Shown: piece by piece, positions 20,288 to 27,765 of the stretch
Layout: every line of letters begins with the position of its first letter
How positions within the stretch are numbered: the first letter of the stretch is position 1
NCBI GenBank assembly: GCA_046329535.1
Contig: JAXLUN010000001.1
Coordinates: 744,001-808,000 of the forward strand
Direction: 5' to 3'
From: Bog-950 sp046329535
Lineage (GTDB): Bacteria; Bacteroidota; Bacteroidia; Chitinophagales; LD1
Length of the DNA stretch: 64,000 bases
Made by a program: the position numbers and the translations under genes
Notes under the pieces: generated by a model
The model's database searches: none
Seen by the model: the letters and a program-made list of their open reading frames with translations, nothing else
What the model was told of the DNA's origin: nothing

Positions 20288-21649
20288 ATGTCAGCAATTC
20301 TCGACCGGTTTAAAAATTTCCCCAAAGCTGCTCCCTATATAGTAGTAACCGAAACGGCAGAACGTTTCAGTTTTTATGGAATGAAAGCCATTCTTTCAAC
20401 TTTCCTCATCGCGCAGTTTTTCAATCCGGCAAATAATCCGGCCCTGGTCGAATCGGCCGAGGCTCACTCCAATGAGGTAACCCATTTGTTTGTAGCATTA
20501 GTTTATCTGCTCTCCATAGCAGGAGGTATTCTGGCCGATTATTTTCTGGGCCGTTATCGTACTATCCTTTGGCTGTCGGTTATCTACTGTATCGGTCATG
20601 CTTTTCTGGCCATGTTCGATACCAACTATCAGTTGTTTTATGCCGGGCTTATGCTGATTGCTGTGGGAGCCGGGGGGGTAAAACCAAATGTAAGCGTAAT
20701 GGTAGGCGACCAGTTCGAAAACGAAAGTGATGCCAACATTGCCAGGTTGTACGATATCTTTTATTTCGGTATTAACGTGGGAGCTTTTTTCTCTATGCTT
20801 ATTACACCCGTTTTAAAAAACAGTCGCTACGGAGCTCCATTGGCTTTTGGTGTGCCGGGCATCCTGATGTTTTTGGCACTGGTTATTTTCTATCTGGGCA
20901 AAAGCAAATACAAAATCAAATTACCCGAACATACCCGCAACGAAGTAAAGGTTCCTTTCAAAGAGCAGTTGATTTCTGTCTGGAAAGTACTGGTGGTGTT
21001 TTCATTCATTCCAATCTTCTGGGCTTTGTATGACCAAAACGGAAGTGAGTGGGTGATACAGGCTGGTAAAATGGATTTGCATTTTATGGGTATAGATTGG
21101 TTGCAGGAGCAAATTCAAGTGGTAAATGCCTTACTGATTCTGGTCCTTATTCCGGTATTCAGCTTTGGAGTTTACCCGTTGTTAGAAAAGATAGGTATCC
21201 GGGTAACAGCTCTTCGAAAAATTGGCTGGGGCTTTATCATGGTGGCCATCACCTTTGCGCTGATAGCCTGGATTCAAACACAAATTGATAACGGCATCAA
21301 ACTGAACATAGGCTGGCAACTGCTTGCCTACCTGTTACTCACCGTAGCCGAAATATTTGTTTCCATCACCGGTCTTGAATACGCTTTTTCACAGGCTCCT
21401 AAAAACATGAAGAGCACCATCATGGCCATCTTCTTCTTCACGGTATTTCTGGGCAATATCCTGGTTACCTACATCAACAGCAACATTCAGTCCGGAGGTT
21501 TCTTTAGTCACTATAAAGGAGCCAGTTACTTTTGGCTGTTTACGGGTATTATGGCGGTAAATGCAGTGCTATACTATCTGGCCATTTATCTCTTTAAGAT
21601 AAAAGATACGGTGACTGTAGACTCAGTAAGAGACGAGCTACACCAATAA
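20288..21649 (+). CDS. POT/PTR2 family proton-dependent peptide transporter
   Basis: A 453-residue inner-membrane symporter of the proton-dependent oligopeptide transporter family, importing di- and tripeptides with H+. The ExxERFxYG signature is present early (ETAERFSFYG, about residues 22-31). The PTR2 signature follows at AGGVKPNVSVMVGDQF, and about a dozen hydrophobic helices are visible. It is somewhat shorter than the typical 480-550 residues, which may mean the two extra helices between the bundles are reduced. It diverges from the ceramidase-like gene and converges on the DUF4468-like gene with a 3-nt gap. Peptide specificity cannot be read. Confidence 0.92.
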   Translation: MSAILDRFKNFPKAAPYIVVTETAERFSFYGMKAILSTFLIAQFFNPANNPALVESAEAHSNEVTHLFVALVYLLSIAGGILADYFLGRYRTILWLSVIYCIGHAFLAMFDTNYQLFYAGLMLIAVGAGGVKPNVSVMVGDQFENESDANIARLYDIFYFGINVGAFFSMLITPVLKNSRYGAPLAFGVPGILMFLALVIFYLGKSKYKIKLPEHTRNEVKVPFKEQLISVWKVLVVFSFIPIFWALYDQNGSEWVIQAGKMDLHFMGIDWLQEQIQVVNALLILVLIPVFSFGVYPLLEKIGIRVTALRKIGWGFIMVAITFALIAWIQTQIDNGIKLNIGWQLLAYLLLTVAEIFVSITGLEYAFSQAPKNMKSTIMAIFFFTVFLGNILVTYINSNIQSGGFFSHYKGASYFWLFTGIMAVNAVLYYLAIYLFKIKDTVTVDSVRDELHQ

Positions 21650-21652
21650 GGT

Positions 21653-22333
21653 TTACCGGTTCATGGAAAGTGAACCATTACTTTTCACAAAGTCTTTAAA
21701 GTGTGCAAAGAGGGCATCAATGTCATCGTTTAAAAAGCAGTATAGCTTTTCAAACTCGGCATGACTGTTTTCGGTTTTTACCAGATACTCCATCGTATTC
21801 ACCGGGTCGCAGCTATACGAATCTTTAAAGCTGAGAATGCGCTGCAGCAGATAATTGTTCGGATTAAAATGGTTGTAACGGAAGTTGGTTATTTCACATT
21901 GCAGATAATTGTTGTTTACCGTTACTATCAGATAATATTCCAGATACAGCAGTCGGAGCGTACCACCGGCCTCTCCGCCAAAGCGGGTAATCACCTTGCC
22001 GGTCATTCGGTTGCTGGCAGGGTCTAATGACTGTAGCGGATATGCATTGGCAAACACCCGGTTTACCTCCTCTCGGTTTTTTATGTTTATGCTTTTAGGG
22101 TTTGCAGGCTCCTGCAGGGCTATAGCATTGGCGCGGTTAAACAGTGCGGTATTTTTAGTAAACCATTGCTGAGCCAGTTCAAAGGCATCTTCGGTATGCA
22201 TCTGTTTATCAAGCGGAATAGAAAAACGATAGGTAATTTTTTGCTGTGCGGTATCAAACAGCAGTCTGTTCTGTGCCGAAACACAACCAAATAAAATACA
22301 AAATGTCCAGGTGCAGAAGTATCGGATACTCAT
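21653..22333 (-). CDS. Exported DUF4468-like (TBP-fold) domain protein
   Basis: A 226-residue protein with an N-terminal signal (hydrophobic FCTWTFCILFGCVSAQ, residues 5-20). The mature region has the shape of DUF4468 proteins of Bacteroidota: a sheet-rich domain starting ITYRFSIPLDKQ, then AFELAQQWF, an RMTGKVITRF strand, LYLEYYLIVTV and CEITNFRY, followed by a helical tail. The biochemical role of the family is unknown. It sits between two convergent/divergent neighbours and is probably transcribed alone. Domain recognition is by pattern and moderately sure. Confidence 0.65.
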   Translation of the reverse strand: MSIRYFCTWTFCILFGCVSAQNRLLFDTAQQKITYRFSIPLDKQMHTEDAFELAQQWFTKNTALFNRANAIALQEPANPKSINIKNREEVNRVFANAYPLQSLDPASNRMTGKVITRFGGEAGGTLRLLYLEYYLIVTVNNNYLQCEITNFRYNHFNPNNYLLQRILSFKDSYSCDPVNTMEYLVKTENSHAEFEKLYCFLNDDIDALFAHFKDFVKSNGSLSMNR

Positions 22334-22455
22334 GTGTCGCTTATAGAGTGTTGAAGCCCGCTACGTATACGGCACTTTACCGGTAATGGTTTCAGTATCT
22401 TCCAGGCTAAGCAGGTAAAATGTGTTTTTACATTATCAAATTATCTGCGGGCTAT

Positions 22456-22466
22456 TATCTTCGCCA
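22456..22466 (+). promoter_or_regulatory. Candidate -7-type promoter box of lysA
   Basis: TATCTTCGCCA lies 18 nt before the lysA start codon and resembles the Bacteroidota -7 consensus TAnnTTTG with a C in place of the third T. Nearly the same 11-mer precedes gltX and aguB. A matching TTG at -33 is not evident. Confidence 0.45.
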
Positions 22467-22483
22467 CCTCACTTTGATATAAT

Positions 22484-23722
22484 ATGATTCAACTGAACAA
22501 CGGAGTTTATGAAATTGGCGGTATACCCGTATCGGAACTGTGCGAACAATATGACATGCCGCTGTATGTATACGACACCGCTATTATGGAGCGCCAGTAT
22601 ATGCAGCTGAAAAATGCCTTCAGCGGGGCCAACACACGCATTAAGTTTGCCTGCAAGGCACTGAACAATATCAACGTATTGAAGTTTTTCAAAAACATCG
22701 GTGCCGGGTTAGACACCGTTTCCATTCAGGAAGTCTGGACGGGTATCCGGGCCGGCTTCGACCCCAAAAACATTATCTACACACCCAACTGTGTATCGCT
22801 CGAAGAGATAGAATTGGCCGTTAAGGAAGGCGTACAGATAAACATCGATAACATCTCCATACTCGAGCAGTTCGGTCATAAGTACGGCTCTTCGGTGCCG
22901 GTTTGCATCCGTATCAATCCGCATGTTATGGCAGGCGGCAACATCAATATCTCCACCGGGCATATCGATAGCAAATTCGGTATCTCCATTTACCAGATGC
23001 GCCATCTGGAGCGGGTTATCAAAAGCGAAAAAATCCGCGTCAATGGTTTACACATGCACACCGGCAGCGATATTCTGGATGTGGATGTTTTTCTTCGCGC
23101 AGCCGAAATACTGTTTGAAGTAACCGACCATTTTCCCGACCTGGAGTTTATCGACTTCGGCAGTGGCTTCAAGGTACCTTACAAACCCGATGACTACAGC
23201 ACTGATGTAGACGACCTCGGCAAACGCCTCACCGCTACCTTTCAGGATTTTTGCAAAACCTATGGGCGCAGTTTAGAACTGTGGTTTGAGCCGGGTAAGT
23301 TTCTGGTAAGCCAGAGCGGCACTTTTCTGGCCAAGGTCAATGTGATTAAGCAAACTACCGCCACTGTTTTTGTGGGGATAGATTCCGGCTTAAATCACCT
23401 CATCCGCCCCATGTTCTACAACTCCTATCACCATTTGGTAAATGTTTCTAACCCCGAGGGCACCCAGCGTATTTATACGGTAGTAGGTTATATCTGCGAA
23501 ACCGACACCTTTGGCTGGGACCGCAAAATGAGTGAAGTGCGCGAGGGCGATATCATCGCCTTTCAAAATGCCGGAGCCTATGGCTTTACCATGGCTTCTA
23601 ATTATAACTCGCGTTTCCGCCCGGTCGAGGTATTGGTGCATCAGGGTAAAAGCTACCTCATCCGCCAGCGCGAAACCCTGGACGACCTGTTGCGCAACCA
23701 AATTGAAATACCCCAACTGTAG
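22484..23722 (+). CDS. lysA: Diaminopimelate decarboxylase
   Basis: Converts meso-diaminopimelate to lysine, the last step of lysine synthesis, with pyridoxal phosphate. The 412-residue protein has the alanine-racemase-like barrel followed by a beta domain. The PLP lysine lies in IKFACKALNN (about residues 55-64). HMHTGSDI and FIDFGSGFKVPY provide phosphate-binding segments, ELWFEPGKFLV matches the EPGR-type motif, and GYICETDTFGWDR carries the Cys-Glu substrate motif at the dimer interface. Length is normal. The substrate contacts point to DAP rather than ornithine decarboxylase. The small exported gene after it begins 4 nt past the stop, so the two are probably cotranscribed. G+C is visibly higher from here to about 24.4 kb than in the neighbouring island. 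Confidence 0.92.
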   Translation: MIQLNNGVYEIGGIPVSELCEQYDMPLYVYDTAIMERQYMQLKNAFSGANTRIKFACKALNNINVLKFFKNIGAGLDTVSIQEVWTGIRAGFDPKNIIYTPNCVSLEEIELAVKEGVQINIDNISILEQFGHKYGSSVPVCIRINPHVMAGGNINISTGHIDSKFGISIYQMRHLERVIKSEKIRVNGLHMHTGSDILDVDVFLRAAEILFEVTDHFPDLEFIDFGSGFKVPYKPDDYSTDVDDLGKRLTATFQDFCKTYGRSLELWFEPGKFLVSQSGTFLAKVNVIKQTTATVFVGIDSGLNHLIRPMFYNSYHHLVNVSNPEGTQRIYTVVGYICETDTFGWDRKMSEVREGDIIAFQNAGAYGFTMASNYNSRFRPVEVLVHQGKSYLIRQRETLDDLLRNQIEIPQL

Positions 23723-23726
23723 AATC

Positions 23727-24392
23727 ATGAAACAACTGCTGGTTGCGTGTTTATTGCTGGCCTGTGGCTGTTTGCCGGCCCAAACCAAAATGAAAATCTA
23801 TCTGTCCGACCACCTGGTTCCCTGCGGCTCTGTGGCCGAACCGCGCAATTGCATGCAAATGAAAGAATCTCGTCAGGGCAACTGGCAAACCTTTTATAAT
23901 AACATAGAGGGTTTTGAATATGCCGAAGGCTACCAATACCGCCTGCTGGTGCAGGCCACTTACCACGATACCAAACAGGCTGATGGTTTTAACCTCAGCT
24001 ACAAACTCCTCCGCCAGTTGTGTAAAAAGAAAACCGGCTACAATCCGGTCAGCAAACTCTGCGATAAAAAGTGGGTGCTGCTCTCGCTGCATCAGGATAA
24101 AAGCAACCTGGTTACCACCGATACCAACACCTACATCATGTTAAACTCAACCGGGCAACGCCTGCAGGGCGCCTCGGTTTGCAACCACCTGAGCGGCACC
24201 TTCACGGCCGATGCCACACACCTGCAGTTTCAACAGGTTGGCATGACCAAGAAACTCTGCGAGTCATCTTCCATTACCATCGAAAACATCATCCGCACCC
24301 TGCTGCAAAACGTAACAACCTGGCAGCTCACCGGCAATCGCCTCACCCTCACCGCCACCGATGGTGCTTATCTGGTATTCGAAAAACACTAA
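23727..24392 (+). CDS. Exported DUF4377 and META-domain protein
   Basis: A 221-residue protein starting at the ATG 4 nt after lysA; an upstream in-frame extension lies inside lysA and was not used. The signal region (LLVACLLLACGC) suits a lipoprotein or a Sec substrate. Residues about 25-85 fit DUF4377 (HLVPCGSVAEPRNCMQMK, then GFEYAEGYQYRLLVQ). Residues about 110-221 look like a META/HslJ domain: KWVLLSLHQD, then ASVCNHLSGTF corresponding to the family's GCN-x-GG segment, then TKKLCE. META domains occur in heat- and redox-related envelope proteins, with unclear biochemistry. DUF4377-META is a known pairing. Any link with lysine synthesis is likely only positional. Confidence 0.75.
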   Translation: MKQLLVACLLLACGCLPAQTKMKIYLSDHLVPCGSVAEPRNCMQMKESRQGNWQTFYNNIEGFEYAEGYQYRLLVQATYHDTKQADGFNLSYKLLRQLCKKKTGYNPVSKLCDKKWVLLSLHQDKSNLVTTDTNTYIMLNSTGQRLQGASVCNHLSGTFTADATHLQFQQVGMTKKLCESSSITIENIIRTLLQNVTTWQLTGNRLTLTATDGAYLVFEKH

Positions 24393-24486
24393 ACCTTAAG
24401 GCGCCCCAAAGCGGGCTGCGGGGTTTCCGCTGCCATCCCTGGCGCTGAACAGCCAGACCCTTTCCAAACTTTTTTATAGCCTTTTT

Positions 24487-24789
24487 ATGCAGAAATCCTC
24501 CCGGCTTCTTTTTAGGTGTTCATTAAAGTCAACCTCATCTTGGTGCGATTATGTGTTTGACAAAAACTACCCCCTGCGCAGCTTAAATGATTTAGAGCAG
24601 TATATACATACCAACAGGCACCTGCCCGAAATACCGAGCACCCAGGAGGTAATGACCCAAGGCAACGATCTGGGCGCAATGGATGCCAAGTTGTTGAAAA
24701 AAGTAGAGGAGCTTACGCTTTATGTATTAGCTTTAAAAAAGGAAAACGATAAGCAACAGCTATTGATTGATGCACTAACTAAAAAATAA
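24487..24789 (+). pseudogene. 3' remnant of a larger surface/tail-fibre-like protein gene
   Basis: The 100-codon frame has no credible N-terminus, but residues about 19-100 match the C-terminal block of many large Bacteroidota surface proteins. That block reads W-DYVFDKNYPL, then a helix LEQYIHTNRHLPEIPS, then MDAKLLKKVEELTLYV and a coiled coil of lysines and glutamates. In intact relatives it closes proteins of several hundred residues. Here only the end is left, so the gene appears 5'-truncated by rearrangement. Its stop overlaps the ATG of the next small lipoprotein gene (TAATG). The last 14 nt of this block recur upstream of the second lipoprotein copy at 27119, showing that the duplication included this gene's 3' end. 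Confidence 0.55.
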
Positions 24790-24838
24790 TGAACATGAAA
24801 CATGTAAAAACAAAAATGCTTGGACTGATGGTGGTGGT
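24776..24838 (+). repeat. 63-bp direct repeat, copy 1 (5' end of small lipoprotein gene)
   Basis: It matches 27119-27181 at all but two positions. It covers the last codons of the preceding remnant, the TAATG junction and the first codons of the lipoprotein signal peptide. The genes then diverge abruptly. Confidence 0.85.
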
Positions 24839-25124
24839 AGCGCTTTTACTTTGCGGAAATAGCGGGTGTCGAAAAATGTATAAATGCTCCATACTGGGAT
24901 CCTCTTATCTAGTTTGCAATAAAGGACTAGATACATTACGATACTTTGCTGCAGGATATGATGATTATATGGAGATAATTAAAACACAGAAAGAAAATGA
25001 CGGCTATTCTTGTTACTACTTTCCGGATCAAATGGTTGGTTTGACGATATTAGATAACGTTGAAAAACAAAACGTTAGTTTCTTAGAATCGAAGGGATAT
25101 AAATGTTTAGAAAAAAAGGAATAG
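24789..25124 (+). CDS. Small cysteine-containing lipoprotein, paralogue A1
   Basis: A 111-residue predicted lipoprotein of unknown function. The start may be this ATG or the in-frame ATG two codons later. The signal peptide MLGLMVVVALLLCGNSGC ends in a plausible lipobox, with the acylated Cys at about residue 27. The mature part begins CRKMYKC and ends with a GYKC motif after a predicted helix. This is the pattern shared with the three related genes at 25128, 27132 and 27460 (lipobox Cys, a second Cys within a few residues, and a late GYxC or similar). Genes follow with 3-5 nt spacing, so A1, B1 and C look like one operon. No known domain recognised. Confidence 0.65.
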   Translation: MNMKHVKTKMLGLMVVVALLLCGNSGCRKMYKCSILGSSYLVCNKGLDTLRYFAAGYDDYMEIIKTQKENDGYSCYYFPDQMVGLTILDNVEKQNVSFLESKGYKCLEKKE

Positions 25125-25127
25125 AAC

Positions 25128-25412
25128 ATGAAATACTTAGTAATACTTATGATGCCTCTATGTTTAATAGCCTCTTGTCGAAAAGGTTGTTGGAAATGCG
25201 ATAAAATACTCGCGGGTAAATCAATTTATGTCAGAGGTACAGATACTGTGATACTATACACTGTTGAAGCTTCATGGACAAATGGACATGATACTTTATT
25301 AAGTGCAGGTTATCAGATACATTCAGCAGGTTTTGAGGAAATCCCAGTTGATTATGAGATGTGTTACGGAGAAAGCACTGGCCCTTATTTAAGTTGCCAC
25401 CCAGTTAAATAA
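25128..25412 (+). CDS. Small cysteine-containing lipoprotein, paralogue B1
   Basis: A 94-residue predicted lipoprotein beginning 3 nt after A1. The signal peptide MKYLVILMMPLCLIASC carries a good lipobox (IASC). The mature end starts CRKGCWKCDK, giving a CxxC-type pair close to the membrane anchor. Further cysteines lie near the C-terminus (MCYG, LSCHP). The arrangement parallels B2 at 27460, which has the same length of 94 residues and KTESCKKC after the lipobox. Function is unknown; the CxxC next to the lipid anchor could be a disulfide or a metal site. Confidence 0.65.
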   Translation: MKYLVILMMPLCLIASCRKGCWKCDKILAGKSIYVRGTDTVILYTVEASWTNGHDTLLSAGYQIHSAGFEEIPVDYEMCYGESTGPYLSCHPVK

Positions 25413-25417
25413 ATAAC

Positions 25418-25759
25418 ATGAAAAAAGTTAACTATTTTTTGCTGCTGCTGGTTATATGTAATGATGTAGTTGCACAGATTAGCAATACATATAACATGGT
25501 AAAGTATTGGAATTATCGTTATGATTTAATTGGGGATGATATTGACCCCAGTTATGCAAAATGGGAACCCGGTTTTCTTGATTTAACGGATGCACAGGGA
25601 GGCTGTATTCCTGCTAACGTGCAAAGGTGGAATACAGATAATTCAACATCAAGAGACCCGATATATTCACCGAGCCTATTTTATGACAATAACAAACCAG
25701 GTGCATGTGCTAATCAAGGGGTATATGAAACGCACTTCATTCGTCCCCGCATTCTATGA
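25418..25759 (+). CDS. Exported protein, possibly 3'-truncated, beside the IS110 element
   Basis: A 113-residue protein with a signal peptide (MKKVNYFLLLLVICNDVVAQ). The mature region (NMVKYWNYRYDL, then IGDDID, GGCIPANVQRWN) resembles the extreme N-terminus of long Bacteroidota exported proteins that start with a MVKYW-YR block and continue for hundreds of residues. Here the frame stops after FIRPRIL, about 7 nt before the inferred left edge of the IS110 element. It may therefore be an N-terminal remnant whose 3' part was lost. No full-length relative is identified here. The start follows B1 by 5 nt. Confidence 0.5.
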   Translation: MKKVNYFLLLLVICNDVVAQISNTYNMVKYWNYRYDLIGDDIDPSYAKWEPGFLDLTDAQGGCIPANVQRWNTDNSTSRDPIYSPSLFYDNNKPGACANQGVYETHFIRPRIL

Positions 25760-25788
25760 TATTTCCAAGTGAACTGAAAAATAAATAA

Positions 25789-25884
25789 TTAGACAGCAAA
25801 TAGCATTAAAGGCACAAATGGAGTTCCTCTCTTAACTGTGGCGAAGATTCGTGCAATCAATTTGTTTCTGATGGCATTCATCAC
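25789..25884 (-). pseudogene. Displaced C-terminal codons of the IS110 transposase
   Basis: In the frame next to that of the transposase, and continuing directly from its stop, 31 codons read VMNAIRNKLIARIFATVKR and on to a TAA at 25789. This is the usual IS110 C-terminus (NAIRNK-IARIFA-VKR). A single missing base between the ATG at 25889-25887 and the GTG at 25884-25882 explains it. Confidence 0.75.
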
Positions 25885-26798
25885 CGCATTCCATTCTTTC
25901 CTTCTGCTACTTTGCGTTGATAATACAACTTTATTTCAGGGTCCGTTCTCTTGGCATTTAAGGCACCCATGTTCAGTAAAGCTTTTAATTTCTTATTGGC
26001 CAGATGACTGACCTTTGTTTTGCCTCTAATGCTAGAGCCCGAACTGTATTCAAACGGTGCTACACCGGCAAAGCAAGCTAACTGACGGCCATTCTCAAAG
26101 GAAGTAAAGCATCTGGTATAAATCAACAAATAACAGGTAATCTGTGGCCCTACACCCGGCACAGAACAGACTAGCCGGTAGGTATTTTTCAATTGCTCAT
26201 CTGAATCAATCAATGCTTGTATCTGTTTATTGACTCCTTCTATCTTCTTATCCAATTGTTTGACCATATAACGGCTTTCTTTTACCACTTCTTTACACAG
26301 CGATTTATCCATAAACTCATGTGCTTCTTCAACATTGGCAAACATCTTCTTGGATTGCAGTAATCTCTCGCGGTGCGTAAGCAACACGCGAAGTTTAAGC
26401 AATACCTTCTCCGGTAACTCATACAACTTAATTTCCGATTCATGCAGGCAAGCATACCGGGCAATATCTTTGGCATCTGCTTTATCGCTCTTGCCTCTTT
26501 TTAGTCCTAATGAGCGATGAATTTCTAATCCCGACACTAATGCATAATCCAGCTTCTGCTCTGAAAGAAAGCAGCTTAACGGCAGGGTGTAAACACCGGT
26601 GTGCTCCATACAAAACAGCCAGGCAGATGATTCTGTTTTAATTTCTCGGAGCAACTGCTTTTGCATTTGCCTAATACCGTTCTTCGTGTTTTCATACGCA
26701 GTTTGATAAAGAATACGATTTGTTTCTCGTTCTAACACGCAAACATCAAATTTGCTTTTAGAAACATCTACCCCCACAAAAACTGAATGCTTTTCCAT
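25881..26798 (-). CDS. IS110-family transposase, C-terminus lost to a frameshift
   Basis: A DEDD recombinase that moves the element, probably guided by a bridge RNA. The preferred start is the ATG at 26798 (MEKHSVFVGVDVSK), giving 305 residues; a 24-residue upstream extension would run through the RNA region and is unlikely. Catalytic landmarks are VGVDVSKSKFDV (first Asp), FCMEHTGVY (Glu) and KSDKADAKDIARY (two Asp). The C-terminal transposase-20 domain contains SVPGVGPQ and FAGVAPFEYSSGSSIRGK, which holds the probable nucleophilic Ser. The frame ends at NGMR-stop, while the normal last 31 residues lie in another frame, so the copy may be inactive unless the shift is programmed or an assembly error. 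Confidence 0.88.
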   Translation of the reverse strand: MEKHSVFVGVDVSKSKFDVCVLERETNRILYQTAYENTKNGIRQMQKQLLREIKTESSAWLFCMEHTGVYTLPLSCFLSEQKLDYALVSGLEIHRSLGLKRGKSDKADAKDIARYACLHESEIKLYELPEKVLLKLRVLLTHRERLLQSKKMFANVEEAHEFMDKSLCKEVVKESRYMVKQLDKKIEGVNKQIQALIDSDEQLKNTYRLVCSVPGVGPQITCYLLIYTRCFTSFENGRQLACFAGVAPFEYSSGSSIRGKTKVSHLANKKLKALLNMGALNAKRTDPEIKLYYQRKVAEGKNGMR

Positions 26799-26825
26799 AG
26801 ATTTGTTTTTAACTGTGAATAATAG

Positions 26826-26960
26826 TTGTTGAAGAACGCTAAAGCCTTTAACGGGTCGTGAGCCCAACATTCTATTTGGCGCTTGTTCAACAAACAGCAG
26901 AGGACTAATGCGAGGAATAAGCCGTCAGCTTATCAGGGTCTTTAGTTCACCTCTGCTGTT
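26826..26960 (-). ncRNA. Candidate IS110 bridge RNA with two nested stem-loops
   Basis: Upstream of the transposase, reading along the minus strand. Stem-loop 1 has arms AACAGCAGAGG and CCTCTGCTGTT (26960-26950 with 26903-26893), internal loops on both sides, and an inner hairpin ATAAGC-loop-GCTTAT. Stem-loop 2 has arms TTGTTGAA and TTCAACAA (26893-26886 with 26833-26826), extended by a bulged stem and with an inner GGG/CCC pairing. Known IS110-group bridge RNAs lie in this flank and carry a target-binding loop followed by a donor-binding loop. Identification is from structure and position only. Confidence 0.6.
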
Positions 26961-27016
26961 TTCTTTTTAAAGTTAACTATTATTTAAAGCGCAAATCTAA
27001 AGGCAGGGTCTCCGCC

Positions 27017-27078
27017 TTGCCCTTGTTGGTCTTCCCGCACGCAGCCCTTGTTGTGTGTTATCACCAACAAGAGCAGGG
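27017..27078. repeat. 62-bp dispersed repeat with internal inverted repeat, copy 1
   Basis: It is nearly identical to 27766-27827 (about two differences). It contains a perfect 9-bp inverted pair, CTTGTTGGT at 27022-27030 and ACCAACAAG at 27063-27071, so it could fold as a hairpin. It is found once before and once after the second lipoprotein pair. Confidence 0.8.
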
Positions 27079-27118
27079 GAAGCCCCGGGAGCCATTTCTC
27101 CCTTCATTCCTCATTCGT

Positions 27119-27181
27119 TAACTAAAAAATAATGAACATGAAACATGTAAAAACAAAAATGCTTGGGCTGCTGGTGGTGGT
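27119..27181 (+). repeat. 63-bp direct repeat, copy 2 (5' end of small lipoprotein gene)
   Basis: Second copy of 24776-24838, differing at two positions. The codons before the TAATG junction belong to the lost gene whose remnant precedes copy 1. Confidence 0.85.
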
Positions 27182-27446
27182 TTTGCTGGTGGCAGTGGGG
27201 GGGTGTTATAAAACTATTGAGTGCTGGGAGGTAATGAAATGTTATCTTGTATATAAAGGCAATGACTCATTTATTGAATGTGGTAACTATATTGATATAA
27301 CACAAGAAAATAGTTCTACAAAACAATATATTGATAGTGGATATTTGGTAGAGTTATTATCCGATACTTCTATCCGCAGCATGGTAAATTTAAGATTAGT
27401 GGAAGTCAATAGCTTTAAAAGAGAGTATGGTAAATATTGTAAATAA
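27132..27446 (+). CDS. Small cysteine-containing lipoprotein, paralogue A2
   Basis: A 104-residue predicted lipoprotein. The first codons are almost identical at DNA level to A1 at 24789 (63-bp repeat), while the mature part is strongly diverged. The signal peptide MLGLLVVVLLVAVGGC ends with a good lipobox (VGGC). The mature region starts CYKTIECWEVMKC and ends GKYC. It is followed after 13 nt by B2. The A2-B2 pair mirrors A1-B1 on the other side of the IS110 element. Function unknown. Confidence 0.62.
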   Translation: MNMKHVKTKMLGLLVVVLLVAVGGCYKTIECWEVMKCYLVYKGNDSFIECGNYIDITQENSSTKQYIDSGYLVELLSDTSIRSMVNLRLVEVNSFKREYGKYCK

Positions 27447-27459
27447 GAAATAGCACAGT

Positions 27460-27744
27460 ATGTTTAAAAATATTTTTTTGATCCTGATGATTCCTCTTTT
27501 CATGCAATCATGTCTTAAAACAGAGTCGTGTAAAAAATGTAATGTTCGCTGGTATAAAGTACAATGCACAAAAGGTATCCACACCTATACTGAAGAATTG
27601 GTGCCAGCATTCGCAGTTGTCTATTATGATAGCTATACTTCTGTAGGATATAATTGTCAATATGTAGACTCTGGAAACGAAATTTATACGTGCAATCATA
27701 CACAAATCAAGTTTTGGAAAGGAGAAGGCTATTCGTGTAATTAA
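27460..27744 (+). CDS. Small cysteine-containing lipoprotein, paralogue B2
   Basis: A 94-residue predicted lipoprotein. The signal peptide MFKNIFLILMIPLFMQSC ends in a lipobox (MQSC). The mature part begins CLKTESCKKCNVRWYKVQC and ends EGYSCN, giving several cysteines including a CxxC. It has the same length and layout as B1 at 25128, with low similarity between. It is the last gene before about 760 nt of repeats. Function unknown; it could be a lineage-specific envelope protein. Confidence 0.62.
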   Translation: MFKNIFLILMIPLFMQSCLKTESCKKCNVRWYKVQCTKGIHTYTEELVPAFAVVYYDSYTSVGYNCQYVDSGNEIYTCNHTQIKFWKGEGYSCN

Positions 27745-27765
27745 AGAGATAATAATGAAAAAAAT

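Larger units (their letters stand above)
25767..26978 (-). mobile_element. IS110-family insertion element, about 1.2 kb, ends approximate
   Basis: It contains a transposase with DEDD (RuvC-like) and transposase-20 domains and a non-coding 5' flank with two nested stem-loops. IS110 elements lack terminal inverted repeats and are marked only by a short core. The ends are estimated from a near-identical 9-mer, AAGTGAACT at 25767-25775 and AAGTTAACT at 26970-26978. The spacing of 1,203 nt suits the family. It lies between the two lipoprotein cassettes. Confidence 0.7.

Noticed and set aside
22709..23005. Antisense frames over lysA
   Set aside because: The sense gene has all catalytic motifs; the G+C-rich codon pattern produces open complementary frames.
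26893..26960. Terminal inverted repeats of the insertion element
   Set aside because: Both arms lie inside the element upstream of the transposase; IS110 elements lack terminal inverted repeats and a folded RNA is more likely.
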